Source: Agelas oroides
Lineage: Eukaryota > Porifera > Demospongiae > Agelasida > Agelasidae
Assembly (NCBI GenBank): GCA_949130485.1
Contig: OX422183.1
Span: 4,166,136-4,230,135 of the forward strand
Direction: 5' to 3'
Length of the DNA stretch: 64,000 nt
Below, one piece after another: positions 1 to 9,053 of the stretch. Numbering within the stretch: position 1 is the first letter of the stretch; the number at the start of each line of letters is the position of its first letter. Both the position numbers and the translations under genes were made by a program. The notes under the pieces were generated by a model. That model saw only the letters and a program-made list of their open reading frames with translations, did no database searches and had not been told where the DNA came from.

Positions 1-1
1 C

Positions 2-2695
2 ATAACAGAAAGAAACTGCAGTCCAGTATGTCCAGGCTCTCTCAGCTTAACACCCCTTCATTTAGCTAGTGGACAAGGTCATCTTGATATGGTCAAGTAT
101 TTGGTTATCGAACAGCAGATGGACCCACTTTGTGAAGATGTGTACAGAAACACCCCATTGCATAGAGCTTGTGCTGGTGGCTTTCAGGAAGTTGTTGAGG
201 TTCTTACTTCAGAACTTAAAAAGTACACCCCCATCACAGAAATTGTAAGTGACCTCAAGAATATATGGAACAGCACACCACTTCACAGTGCAGTAAGTAA
301 CGGACATTTGGGCATAGTCCAATTCTTCATCTCTGATCAGAATTGTGACCCAAATATTCCAGGTCAGTATGGTAGAACTCCTCTTCACTGTGCTGCTGAG
401 TTTGGTCACCTGGAATCTGTTAAGTATTTAGCTGATGAGCAAGGCTGCGATCTGTCATGTTTGGATGAACACAAATACACCCCACTTCACTGTGCTGCCA
501 TGAAAGGACACACTGACATTGCCAAGTTCCTCACCATTGAGATGCACTGTGACCCAACATGTAGAAGTACTGACAATGTCACTGCTCTACATCTAGCTGT
601 AGTACGTGGACATTTGGATATAGTCCGATTCTTCGTCTCTGATCAGGATTGTGACCCAAGTATTCCAGGTCAGTACGGTAGAACTCCTCTTCACTATGCT
701 GCTGAGTTTGGTCATCTACACATAGTAATGTATTTAACGGAGGAGCAAGGCTGCAATCCTTTATGTCTAGCTGAACACAATGAAACTCCACTTCACTATG
801 CTGCCTGGAAGGGACACATAGACATTGTGAAGTTCCTTACTGTAGAGAAAGACTGTGACCCAATGTGTAAAGATTTGAACTTGAACACTCCTCTACATGT
901 TGCAGCAGCCAATGGTCATAATGACACAGTAAGGTTTCTCACTATTGAAATGCGCTGTAATCCAACAAGTAGAAATACTGAAGATATCACTGCTGTACAT
1001 CTGGCAATAGTACATGGAAATTTTGATATAGCTCAATTTTTAATCTCTAGTCAAAACTGTGACCCAAGTATTCCAGGTCAGTATGATAAAATGTTTCTTC
1101 ACTATGCTGCTGAGTTTGGTCATCTACACATAGTCAAGTATTTAGCTGATGAGGAGGGCTGCAATCCATCATGTTTGGATGATAACAAGTATACTCCACT
1201 TCACTACGCTGCAATGAAGGGGCACATTGACATTGTGAAATTTCTTACTGTGGAGAAACACTGTGATCCAATGTGCAGAGATATAGATCTGAACACTCCT
1301 CTTCACATTGCAGCAGAAAACAATCATAAGGACATAGTAGAGTTCCTCACTGTTGAGATGAACTGCGACCTAACAAGTAGAAATGTTTTCAGTGACACTG
1401 CTATCCATCTAGCTGTAGTGAATGGACATTTGGACATAGTCCAATTCTTCATCTCTGATCAGCACTGTGGTCCAAACATTGCAGGTAAACATGGTAAAAC
1501 ACCTCTTCACTATGCTGCTACATTTGGTCATTTGCACATAGTCAAGTATTTGACTGATTGGCAATGCTGCAATCTATCATGTCTAGCTGAATACAATGAA
1601 ACTCCACTTCACTATGCTGCCTGGAAAGGACATATGGACATTGTAAAGTTCCTTACTGTAGAGAAACATTGTGACCCAATGTGTAACGATTTGAGTCTAA
1701 ATACTCCTCTTCATGTTGCAGCAGCAAACAATCATAGAGGCGTAGTAGAGTTCCTTGCTGTTGAAATGCACTGTGATCCAACAAGTAGAAACTCTGGTAA
1801 TAACACTGCTCTACATATAGTAATAGTACATGGACATTTGGATATAGTCCGGTTCTTCATCTCCGATCACTACTGTGACCCAAGCCTTCCAGGTCAGAAT
1901 GGTAGAACTCCTCTTCACTATGCTGCTGAGTTTGGTCATCTGCACATAGTCAAGTATTTGATTGATGAGCAAGGCTGTGACCCATCATGTTTGGCTGAAC
2001 GCAATTACACTCCACTTCACTGTGCTGCCAAGGAGGGGCACATGAACATTGTGAGATTTCTTACTGTGCAGAAACACTGTGATCCGATGTGTAGAAACTC
2101 TGATCATAACACTCCTCTTCACATGGCAGCACTGAATGGGTATATAGACATAGTTAAGTTCCTCACTCTTGAGCTGCATTGTGACCCAACAAGTGGAAAT
2201 GCTGACAGTAACACCACTCTACATCTAGCAGTAGAAGCTGGACATTTGAACATAGTCCAATTTTTGGTCTCTTATCATAATTGTAAACCAAACATTCCAG
2301 GTAAGTATGGGGGAACTCCTCTTCACTATGCTGCTGCATTCGGTCATCTGCACATAGTAAAGTACTTGATCAGTGAGCAAGGTTGTGATCCGTCATGCTT
2401 AAGTGACCAGCTGTACACTCCACTTCATTGTGCCGCTATGGTGGGCACCATAGACATTGTGCAGTTCCTCACTGTTGAGAAGAACTGTGACCCAGTGGTA
2501 CAAGACATTTATAGCAATACTGCTCTGCACTATGCGGTAATATATGGCCACTTGGAGATAGTTACGTTTCTGATTGAGGAGCTGAAGTGTCATCCAGACA
2601 TCACAGGACAGCACAACATGACCCCACTCCAAATGGCTAGATATATGAATCTCTCTGATATTGCTCAATATCTACAGAACAGTGTGAATTCTTAA
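2..2695 (+). CDS. Ankyrin-repeat protein, 5' end outside the window
   Basis: One open frame runs from the first bases of the window to the TAA at 2693-2695. The ATG at 89 is internal, because the frame is open upstream and already reads as ankyrin sequence (TPLHLASGQGHLDMVKYL). About 26 ankyrin repeats of 33-35 residues are visible, each with the TPLHxAAxxGHxxIVKFL core. They form a higher-order pattern of four repeats (about 137 residues, about 410 bp) copied roughly six times. Cysteines recur in a CDP motif near the end of each repeat. No signal peptide, membrane segment or other domain is visible in this part. Ankyrin arrays are protein-binding scaffolds; the partner cannot be told. The ORF could be an independent gene or the front of the GTPase gene that starts 440 bp downstream. 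I saw no convincing donor near its end, so I keep them separate. Confidence 0.85.
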   Translation: MTERNCSPVCPGSLSLTPLHLASGQGHLDMVKYLVIEQQMDPLCEDVYRNTPLHRACAGGFQEVVEVLTSELKKYTPITEIVSDLKNIWNSTPLHSAVSNGHLGIVQFFISDQNCDPNIPGQYGRTPLHCAAEFGHLESVKYLADEQGCDLSCLDEHKYTPLHCAAMKGHTDIAKFLTIEMHCDPTCRSTDNVTALHLAVVRGHLDIVRFFVSDQDCDPSIPGQYGRTPLHYAAEFGHLHIVMYLTEEQGCNPLCLAEHNETPLHYAAWKGHIDIVKFLTVEKDCDPMCKDLNLNTPLHVAAANGHNDTVRFLTIEMRCNPTSRNTEDITAVHLAIVHGNFDIAQFLISSQNCDPSIPGQYDKMFLHYAAEFGHLHIVKYLADEEGCNPSCLDDNKYTPLHYAAMKGHIDIVKFLTVEKHCDPMCRDIDLNTPLHIAAENNHKDIVEFLTVEMNCDLTSRNVFSDTAIHLAVVNGHLDIVQFFISDQHCGPNIAGKHGKTPLHYAATFGHLHIVKYLTDWQCCNLSCLAEYNETPLHYAAWKGHMDIVKFLTVEKHCDPMCNDLSLNTPLHVAAANNHRGVVEFLAVEMHCDPTSRNSGNNTALHIVIVHGHLDIVRFFISDHYCDPSLPGQNGRTPLHYAAEFGHLHIVKYLIDEQGCDPSCLAERNYTPLHCAAKEGHMNIVRFLTVQKHCDPMCRNSDHNTPLHMAALNGYIDIVKFLTLELHCDPTSGNADSNTTLHLAVEAGHLNIVQFLVSYHNCKPNIPGKYGGTPLHYAAAFGHLHIVKYLISEQGCDPSCLSDQLYTPLHCAAMVGTIDIVQFLTVEKNCDPVVQDIYSNTALHYAVIYGHLEIVTFLIEELKCHPDITGQHNMTPLQMARYMNLSDIAQYLQNSVNS

Positions 2696-3137
2696 TATAG
2701 AACTAGATTTGTCTATAGCTATAGCCACATGAAGCATCTCATCTGATGACAGTAGACTATAAACTAGAGTGTTCTAGACCATGCATGCCAAGCATTGCAC
2801 ATTGAGAACATTGTTTACTGGTACTGATAGTAGTGCACACCTCATGCACAAATGCCAAGTGTAAGATTCAAGTGCAAAGTTAATGTGAAATGATACTGAT
2901 GACTGATAAATACAATCTGAAACTGAAACTGATACACATACTGGTACACATCCAATTCATATTCCCAGGTCCTTTAATAACATGATAGCTAGCCACTGTT
3001 CAAGATGGTGTCATGCACACATTCACATAATGGACAAGCTGATTTATCAAGACTGCCCACTTAGCATGTATAGAAAATGTGGGAAGTAAAACCAGGCCTT
3101 TTTCTGAAATACCCAGGAATGAGGCCAGTATTTAGAC
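2696..3137. other. Spacer between ankyrin ORF and GTPase exon
   Basis: No coding segment is seen. The frame of the downstream GTPase exon is closed by TGA at 3120-3122. The stretch may be 3' UTR plus intergenic DNA, or an intron if the two ORFs belong to one gene. Confidence 0.5.
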
Positions 3138-5295
3138 ATGAGCTGCAAATCAGCCTATACTGCAGGATTAATAGTTACCCCAGTTTTTTATGCGGATGAT
3201 CATTACTTGTCTATATGCGAGAAAGTAATGCGTGAGTCTGGAAAAATGGATCAAACTATTATGCACTGCATATTTGTGGGACCGCCTGGAGTTGGAAAAA
3301 GTTCATTGCTAAAACGCCTACTTCATATGAAGTTGGATCCAATTCGCACTAGTACACAAGTAGTGGAGAAGTCAGTACGAGTTGAAATCATCAGGGATGT
3401 CTCAACAACTGTTGCTCAAGTGTCAGGTATAGACTGGCTGATAATGAAGGATCCAATTTCACAAGCTTCGGGACTAATTGGACCTGTGAAAATATCAAAA
3501 GTGGGGGATCAAGAAATAGAGGGTACAATTACTCAGGCTTCTGGAAAAATTGGGGAAGTATCTGCAAAACAAATAAAAGAAGAAAATCTTTCCACAGTTG
3601 GGAACTCAAATGAACAGGTTTCTGGGAAAATGGTGTAGGTACCCAAATCCAAAGTTCCCAAACACATTACATCAGAAAGCTCTGAACCCTCTCAACATTA
3701 CCAGTTTCATAAGACCATTGATTTCTTGCGACATGCCCAGTTTTGAAGAAAATGGGTGTCTCCGGATTGCCGCAGAACATTAATCCATGGACCCTGTACC
3801 TGACTGACTCAGGAGGCCAGCCTGAATTTCAAGAACTCTTACCAGCTTTAGTAGTAGGCCCTTGTGTTTTCTTTGTAGTCCTCCCTCTTAATAAAGAGCT
3901 CAATGAAAAATACAAAGTAGAGTACATGAGACCAGACAACCAGAAATACTACAGAAATATTTTTCCAGTCGCACTCTTCAAGAAGACCTTATGCGATCTC
4001 TTGCAAGCATTGCCTCTACCCAGTATACAGATAAAGATGGAAAAGAAGTGAAGCCAAGAGTGATGCTCATTGCCACTTTCAAAGACAAAGTCCCACTGGA
4101 GAAAGATCGTCAAAGAAAACTGAAGAAACTTGAAGCCCTGGTTAAAGAAACAGACGCTTTCCGTCAGGGTATGATAGTAGAGGCCTCTGAAACCCAGATG
4201 GTGTTTACCATAAACAATGTCTCTGATGAAGAATCTGCTAGGGATGCAAAAGAAATACGTGATGCTTTTCAGATAATCGCAGCTGGCTTTCTTGTCAATA
4301 TGCCCTCTCCATGGCTATTTTTTAGCATACTAGTTCAGCATGAGTATGCAAAAGAGAGTGTCATAACTAGACAAGAATGTTTTGAGGTTGCCAGGGAATG
4401 TGGAATCCACAATGAAACAGAGTTTGAAGCAGCTCTCCAGTTCCTTCACAGACAAACTGGTGTGCTTCATTATTACAAGGAACCACCTGAGCTCAGCCAG
4501 ATTGTGATCAAAGACCCACAGTCCCTTTTTAGCCGGGTGAATCAGTTGGTAGAGAAAACTTTCACCTTTGTTAAGACTCGTTGTAGCCAATGTACAGATG
4601 ATTTCAAAAAGGGAATATTTAAACTAACAGACTATGAGACACTGACTACTAAATCTAGCCAAAGTAAACTGAATCCCTCCATGCTACTAAAGCTCCTTGA
4701 ACATTTGAATGTTGTTGTACCACTAGGTGATGGTGAAAGATATTTCATGCCTTGTGCTATTGCTCACCTTGATGAAGACACCGGTGTTGGTCACACACAA
4801 TCAGCCACCATTCCTCCACTGCTGATAACTTTTAAGAGTGGGTACTGTCCTAAAGGGCTCTTTGGAGCACTTGTAGCTTGCACTGCAAACAAAAAAGTAG
4901 CAAACTGTACACTAAATTTGGATGAATCAAAAATCCATCGAGATCAGATATGTTTCACAATGGATCAACACAGTCTTCTCTTGAGAGTTAATCCCACTTA
5001 TATCTACATTGAAGTTATTCCTTACAGCCCCAATGTACCTCTCTCAACCCTTGGTACCATATGCAATGGTGTTCGCAAGCTCATCTTAGAAAATATCAAG
5101 ACTGCATGTAAGACATTACATTACTCCAACAATGCAAACCGCTGTTTATCATTTGAATGCCCATGTGATCAGTATGGTCAAGACAAGAAATTCCATCTAG
5201 CTATATTGCGATGTGATCTAAATAATTGCTTCTGGTGTATTCAGTCCAAAAAAGTGGTAGATGTCAGGAAAGAGTGTTACATCTGGCTTCCACAG
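3138..5295 (+). pseudogene. Roc-like GTPase plus COR-like region, first exon(s) of a death-domain gene; reading frame broken
   Basis: Encodes a P-loop GTPase with a COR-like C-terminal half, as in ROCO-type proteins. Walker A is GPPGVGKSS (about residue 48 from the ATG at 3138). Switch/Walker B is LYLTDSGGQPEFQ (about 3797-3835). A G4-like ATFKD motif lies near 4075. The region up to 5295 (RECFEVARECG, FSRVNQLVEKTF) looks COR-like. The exon ends at CAG|GTGAGT (5296). The frame is not continuous: there is a TAG at 3636-3638, a shift near 3740 (T run), and a shift near 3960 (T run), although translation on both sides of each break still reads like the same protein. A small intron from 3633 (GTGTAG) to 3775 (ending CCGCAG) could bypass the first two breaks. 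The shift near 3960 has no such escape. The locus may be a recent pseudogene, or the breaks may be assembly errors; the downstream exons have consistent phases. The start at 3138 is uncertain, because an exon could begin at the acceptor near 3166. Confidence 0.6.
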
Positions 5296-5475
5296 GTGAG
5301 TAGGAAACTACATAAGCGTTAAAACTAGTTCCGGTGTGAATACTGACATAAAATTATTATAGACAAATGTGTGCTGCCGAGAGTTATTGTTAGTAGATCA
5401 GCACACTGCATGCACAAAATATCAAACACTGTTTTGTTTTGTTGTCTACTGCCAATATAGCCAACCATATTACAG

Positions 5476-5722
5476 CATCCAGTCTCCCAGTCAGTATCTT
5501 CTGAAACAGAAGCAGTGTTCAGAGTGAAATCAACTGGAGAAAGTCTTCAGTTCCACTGGCAGAAGAATCGCATTGACCTGTGTGATGATGACAGATACTG
5601 TGACACTAACACTGACACTTTACGTATTGTAGAGGTGGAGAAAGGTGACAAAGGTCGCTACAGATGCCTTGTGAAGAATGATATAGGAAGGGAGCTTTCT
5701 GATGAAGCTCTCCTTACTGTCA
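5476..5722 (+). CDS. Exon: immunoglobulin-like domain of the GTPase/death-domain gene
   Basis: Acceptor TTACAG at 5470-5475 and donor A|GTAAGT at 5723. It joins in phase 0 to the COR exon ending at 5295 and leaves in phase 1. The product is an I-set-like Ig domain: FHWQKN carries the core Trp, TLRIVEVEKGDKGRYRCLV carries the DxGxYxC motif, and a G-strand follows. The usual first Cys of the disulphide is replaced: the B-strand reads AVFRVKSTG, without Cys. An Ig domain inside a protein with a cytosolic GTPase is unusual. The missing cysteine fits a domain that does not need a disulphide, as expected in cytosol. Confidence 0.75.
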
Positions 5723-5872
5723 GTAAGTTGGTGGTTATATGCACAGAGCTGACTACACTCATCATAGGAATTGCTTGATGTGCACACATAATATTTGATG
5801 TAGTGGATTTTAATAGATGATGTAGCTATATTAATGTAAATTTGCACTACCCAATTTGTGCTACTTCTGCAG

Positions 5873-5983
5873 AATTGCCCCCATTCCCTGACGCACCCCC
5901 TGTCTCACCCCCTGGCATATTGCAGCAAAGTGGTCAGTTGGCTTACCGCCAATACCTGTCTTCACAGCAGCTGTACAGTGGAG
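5873..5983 (+). CDS. Exon: Pro-rich linker (37 codons)
   Basis: Acceptor TTCTGCAG at 5865-5872 and donor G|GTATGT at 5984. It is 111 nt, entered and left in phase 1. It reads LPPFPDAPPVSPPG, then GQLAYRQYLSSQQLYS. It connects in frame to the Ig exon upstream (LTV) and to the death-domain exon at 7795 downstream. A decayed duplicate lies at 7411-7519. No fold is recognised; it is probably a flexible linker. Confidence 0.65.
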
Positions 5984-7410
5984 GTATGTAGGATGCCAGA
6001 ATTAATTTTGTCCCATCTCAACCTCCATGTCAATGTATTCTTGGTCATGATTGACAGTTCTGAGGATAGGACAAATTAGAGACAAAATTTGGTCGATCAG
6101 AAGGCTGCACCCAGAAAGACCGAAACCTTAGTGATTTTGTCTTAAGCAAGTATCTCTTTCATGATTGTGAATTCTAAGTGGGTGTGTATGGCAGTGAGGC
6201 ATTGGCCACATTTTTCAATGCGAATGCCACTGATGTAAGTGCTGTAGATCCATGCACATGTGAAGCACACCACAAGCCTTCATTGTCAGTATAGTGTATC
6301 CAAGACCATTTCTTAAACCTGAAAACTTCAGTTGATTGCCACTTTCTTGTAAGCATGCATGAACTTGTGGTAGTGTTGGTGCTGAAAAAGCTGGTGTCTA
6401 AGTAGAGTATGTGGCATCATCCCAAAGTGCTGGATCATCTGTGTAGAGTACCATACAATGTAGCAATAGTAAAGGTGTAGCTGAGCTAAGAGCAATGGTT
6501 AACAGCTTTGTTGTAGAAACTGGCAGGTGTTGGCTGGCTCTTTTAGACTGTTAATTGCAGCAAACATTTTCTTAAGTATGGACTTGATGCTCAGTCCCCA
6601 ACTTTGGGCAAGCTGCATTCTTGCTGGGGATAGTATACTGAAGAATAAATGGTGTGTAAAACTCAGCAGTGTTGAATTTGCTCACGGCACCAGTTTTAGG
6701 CTACAGGAAGAATGTACTCTATTGACATCATAAGTGAGAGAGCCTTAATACTGTATAGGCACTGGTTGTTAGTGTACCATACCCCTTATAGCATTCATAA
6801 GTACATGAATTTACAGAGGGTCTTGAGATAACGTGTTAACTTCCTGTTATGCACTTATTCCCTGCATATTTTTTACTGCCAACTTCTATAGTCATACGTG
6901 TGTAATAACTGTTAGTTAATAGTTGTAACTTTTCTTGTGTGCTGTCACCGACAGCCACTCTCACAGTTTTGAATGGCAGAGATATGGCCTCAAGCTGCAC
7001 ATTCTCGAAAGGGCAATGCCAGCACAACACACAGAATTCAGAGTTGCTATCAAAGCATGTCTCACTGGACAGTTCAATATCCCAGATGATTTACAGCTTG
7101 TTAGTTGTGTATACTAGTTATCCTCAAAAGTTCATGAAGCCTGTAACACTTGAAATTGAACACTGTGCATAATTTCAGGACTCTTCTAAGTTTTCAAACC
7201 TCCAGTTCATTGTTGCTAATAGTTTGCAGGCAAAATGTCTATACCAATTCAGAGTGCTAGAGCAAGGAACATTTGTGCCAAGATTTCATTTTCTAAAATG
7301 AGTTTGGTATATGCAAATAATGCTACATGGGTTTTGGTGGGTTTGCTTTGGATGTGCGCAGGTGTGCACTATTGTGGCGTTGGCTTCACCAGTCCATGGT
7401 ATTTCTGCAG
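5984..7410 (+). other. Intronic stretch with no firm exon
   Basis: This lies between the linker exon and its duplicate. A short open stretch at about 6953-7095 (TLTVLNGRDMAS) follows a possible acceptor but has no matching donor, so it is not called. The sequence after each linker copy is similar (about 5984-6075 and 7520-7600: both contain TTCTGGTCATGGTTAA- or TTCTTGGTCATGATTGA-type text), showing that the duplication includes intron DNA. Confidence 0.5.
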
Positions 7411-7519
7411 AATTTTCCCCACCCCCTGTCCCACCCCCCGGCAATGTTGCAGCCAACTGGCCAGTTGGCGTATCCCATCAGTTTCAAACATCCATCTTCG
7501 CAACAGCTGTACAGTGAAG
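7411..7519 (+). pseudogene. Duplicated linker exon with frame loss
   Basis: This is a diverged copy of the linker exon at 5873-5983, with the same acceptor (TTCTGCAG) and donor (G|GTATGT). It is 109 nt rather than 111, so it cannot be spliced phase 1 to phase 1. The first half matches in one frame (SPPPVPPPG), and the second half (GQLAY, SSQQLYS) in the next. A one-base difference sits at GGCAATGTTGCAG (about 7440-7452). Inclusion after the Ig exon would give a stop, so it is probably skipped or marks a poison exon. Confidence 0.6.
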
Positions 7520-7794
7520 GTATGTGTGATACCAGGGATTAACTTCCATATAGGCATTTCTGGTCATGGTTAATAGCTCTGAGGACAGGACCCATAACAG
7601 CTCAAAATTGACTGAAGCTGCACTTAGCACCTAAGAAAGAATTAAATGTGGAAACCTTTTTTTTAAGATCAATAACTGTCTTGCGTGCAAAGTAGGCCAA
7701 TATTTATCTTGCATGCGAATCCTAGTAAAGAATTTTTTAACTGTGTGATAACAATCCTCAAAGATCAGCTGTAATCTTTATCTTTGTGCATTAG

Positions 7795-8106
7795 GTGACG
7801 GTATAACCCTGTCTGAGCAAGATTTGCACATTCTTACTGAGATAATGAGACCAGCTATTCCACAGTGGAGAACAATTGGAGGCTCTCTTGGGTTTCTAGA
7901 TTCTGATCTGAACATAATACAACACAGCCCATTACTCATTCCTGAAGGTACCCCGGGGTACTTCAGGGAGATGCTGAGCCAGTGGTTAAAATGGGCCCCT
8001 CCCAGCCATCCTTGGCCAGCTCTTAAAACTCTGTCAGTTGCTCTTCAGAGCAGTAGCCATGAATGCCTTGCAGTCAACCTTCCATTGTTTTATTCACAGA
8101 GGAAAG
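7795..8106 (+). CDS. Exon: death domain
   Basis: Acceptor GCATTAG at 7788-7794 and donor G|GTACAT at 8107. It is 312 nt (104 codons), phase 1 to phase 1. It encodes LHILTEIMRPAIPQWRTIG, then LGFLDSDLNII, GYFREMLSQWLKW and LKTLSVALQSS. These have the helix spacing and the conserved Trp, LGF and QWL positions of the death-domain family. Death domains assemble with other death domains in apoptosis and innate-immune signalling. Together with the GTPase and COR parts it suggests a cytosolic signalling platform; the partner is unknown. Confidence 0.8.
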
Positions 8107-8182
8107 GTACATAAATTACAAGTGTTTGGGCAACTAGATGGGTTGCTGTCTGCTATTTTAGAATATTTAAAGCACTTTACAG

Positions 8183-8614
8183 GCCTGTAGCAAGCACCTG
8201 GGAGCTGGTCCGGCCATTGATGTGGTTAAGTGATACCCCTAATTAATTAAATGATGTCACATCCTTTAGTTCCGTGCTAGCGCGCACTTAGCCATGAAGT
8301 GAAGTCATTGCCACTGCCACTGGCTAAACCAAGCAGATTGGAAGGCATGGGACACTGCTTTCTTTTGCCTTAAATGTGCGCATGGGAAACTTATTGTTAG
8401 CTGGATGATGTGGCTTTTCGGGGGTATAATCTTGTGCGGTGGAATCGGTGATACTGCCAGTTGCTGTAGCCATGGCGTGGTACGAGCACGCGTTATTGCT
8501 CGGTGCAGCTGCACAAGTACGAAAATTTCATCATCTGCGCATGCACAGTTCCAAAAATGACCGTTAAAACTGGTCCGGCCAAAACCGGACCAGCCGGACC
8601 ACTTGCTACGGCCA
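8183..8614. repeat. Foldback element in intron, GGTCCGG-rich ends
   Basis: The left arm (8183-8215: GCCTGTAGCAAG, GAGCTGGTCCGGCC) and right arm (8572-8614: CCGGACCAGCCGGACC, CTTGCTACGGCC) are inverted copies with small gaps. No ORF is supported inside. This is a non-autonomous MITE-like element; its superfamily is not known. Confidence 0.55.
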
Positions 8615-8652
8615 TGCTTTACAATAATGCTATCTGATTTTCTTTCCCTCAG

Positions 8653-8691
8653 CTGATTGCCCTAAAAAGATAACTCATCAACATACTGCTT
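8653..8691 (+). CDS. Exon: 13-codon spacer before the membrane helix
   Basis: Acceptor TCCCTCAG at 8645-8652 and donor T|GTAAGT at 8692. It is 39 nt, phase 1 to phase 1. It reads ADCPKKITHQHTA. It joins the death-domain exon in frame and, across the intron that now holds the retrotransposon, the membrane-helix exon at 14945. Confidence 0.6.
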
Positions 8692-8746
8692 GTAAGTTAT
8701 ACTCTCTTATGTGTATGGACAATGATCTTATTCTGAAATTTATGTG

Positions 8747-8751
8747 CCATG
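8747..8751. repeat. BEL/Pao target-site duplication, left
   Basis: CCATG here matches CCATG at 14899-14903, directly outside the two LTRs. Confidence 0.85.
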
Positions 8752-8958
8752 TGTAAAATCTCACAAGTATCACTCCATCTATCTGTTGTAGCTTCCGCAC
8801 TATCCTTTTGCACTCGATTCGACCAGATTCAGTGAGACACATGCACACGCTTCTTTCATTGGAAAATTTTCAACATGAGTCTGATCACGTGATTACAATA
8901 ACCAATAATAAGAGAGTAATACTAGAATTCATGACAAGTACAAAGTTGCTTCAGCACA
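8752..8958 (-). repeat. 3' LTR of the BEL/Pao element
   Basis: 207 bp, TGTAAAATC to CAGCACA on the plus strand. It reads identically to 14692-14898. Confidence 0.93.
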
Positions 8959-8960
8959 CA

Positions 8961-8970
8961 CTCCCCCCCC
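8961..8970 (-). other. Polypurine tract
   Basis: On the minus strand this is GGGGGGGGAG, ending two bases before the 3' LTR, where plus-strand priming is expected. Confidence 0.7.
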
Positions 8971-9053
8971 GTTGACCAGACATGGTCAACAGATTTGGTA
9001 GCAGCACAAATGATTAATCAGTCAACTAGTACAGATATGGATACAGCCAGAGC

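Noticed and set aside
5984-7410. A further Ig exon near 6953-7095 (TLTVLNGRDMAS)
   Set aside because: It has an acceptor-like site, but no donor and no Ig motifs.
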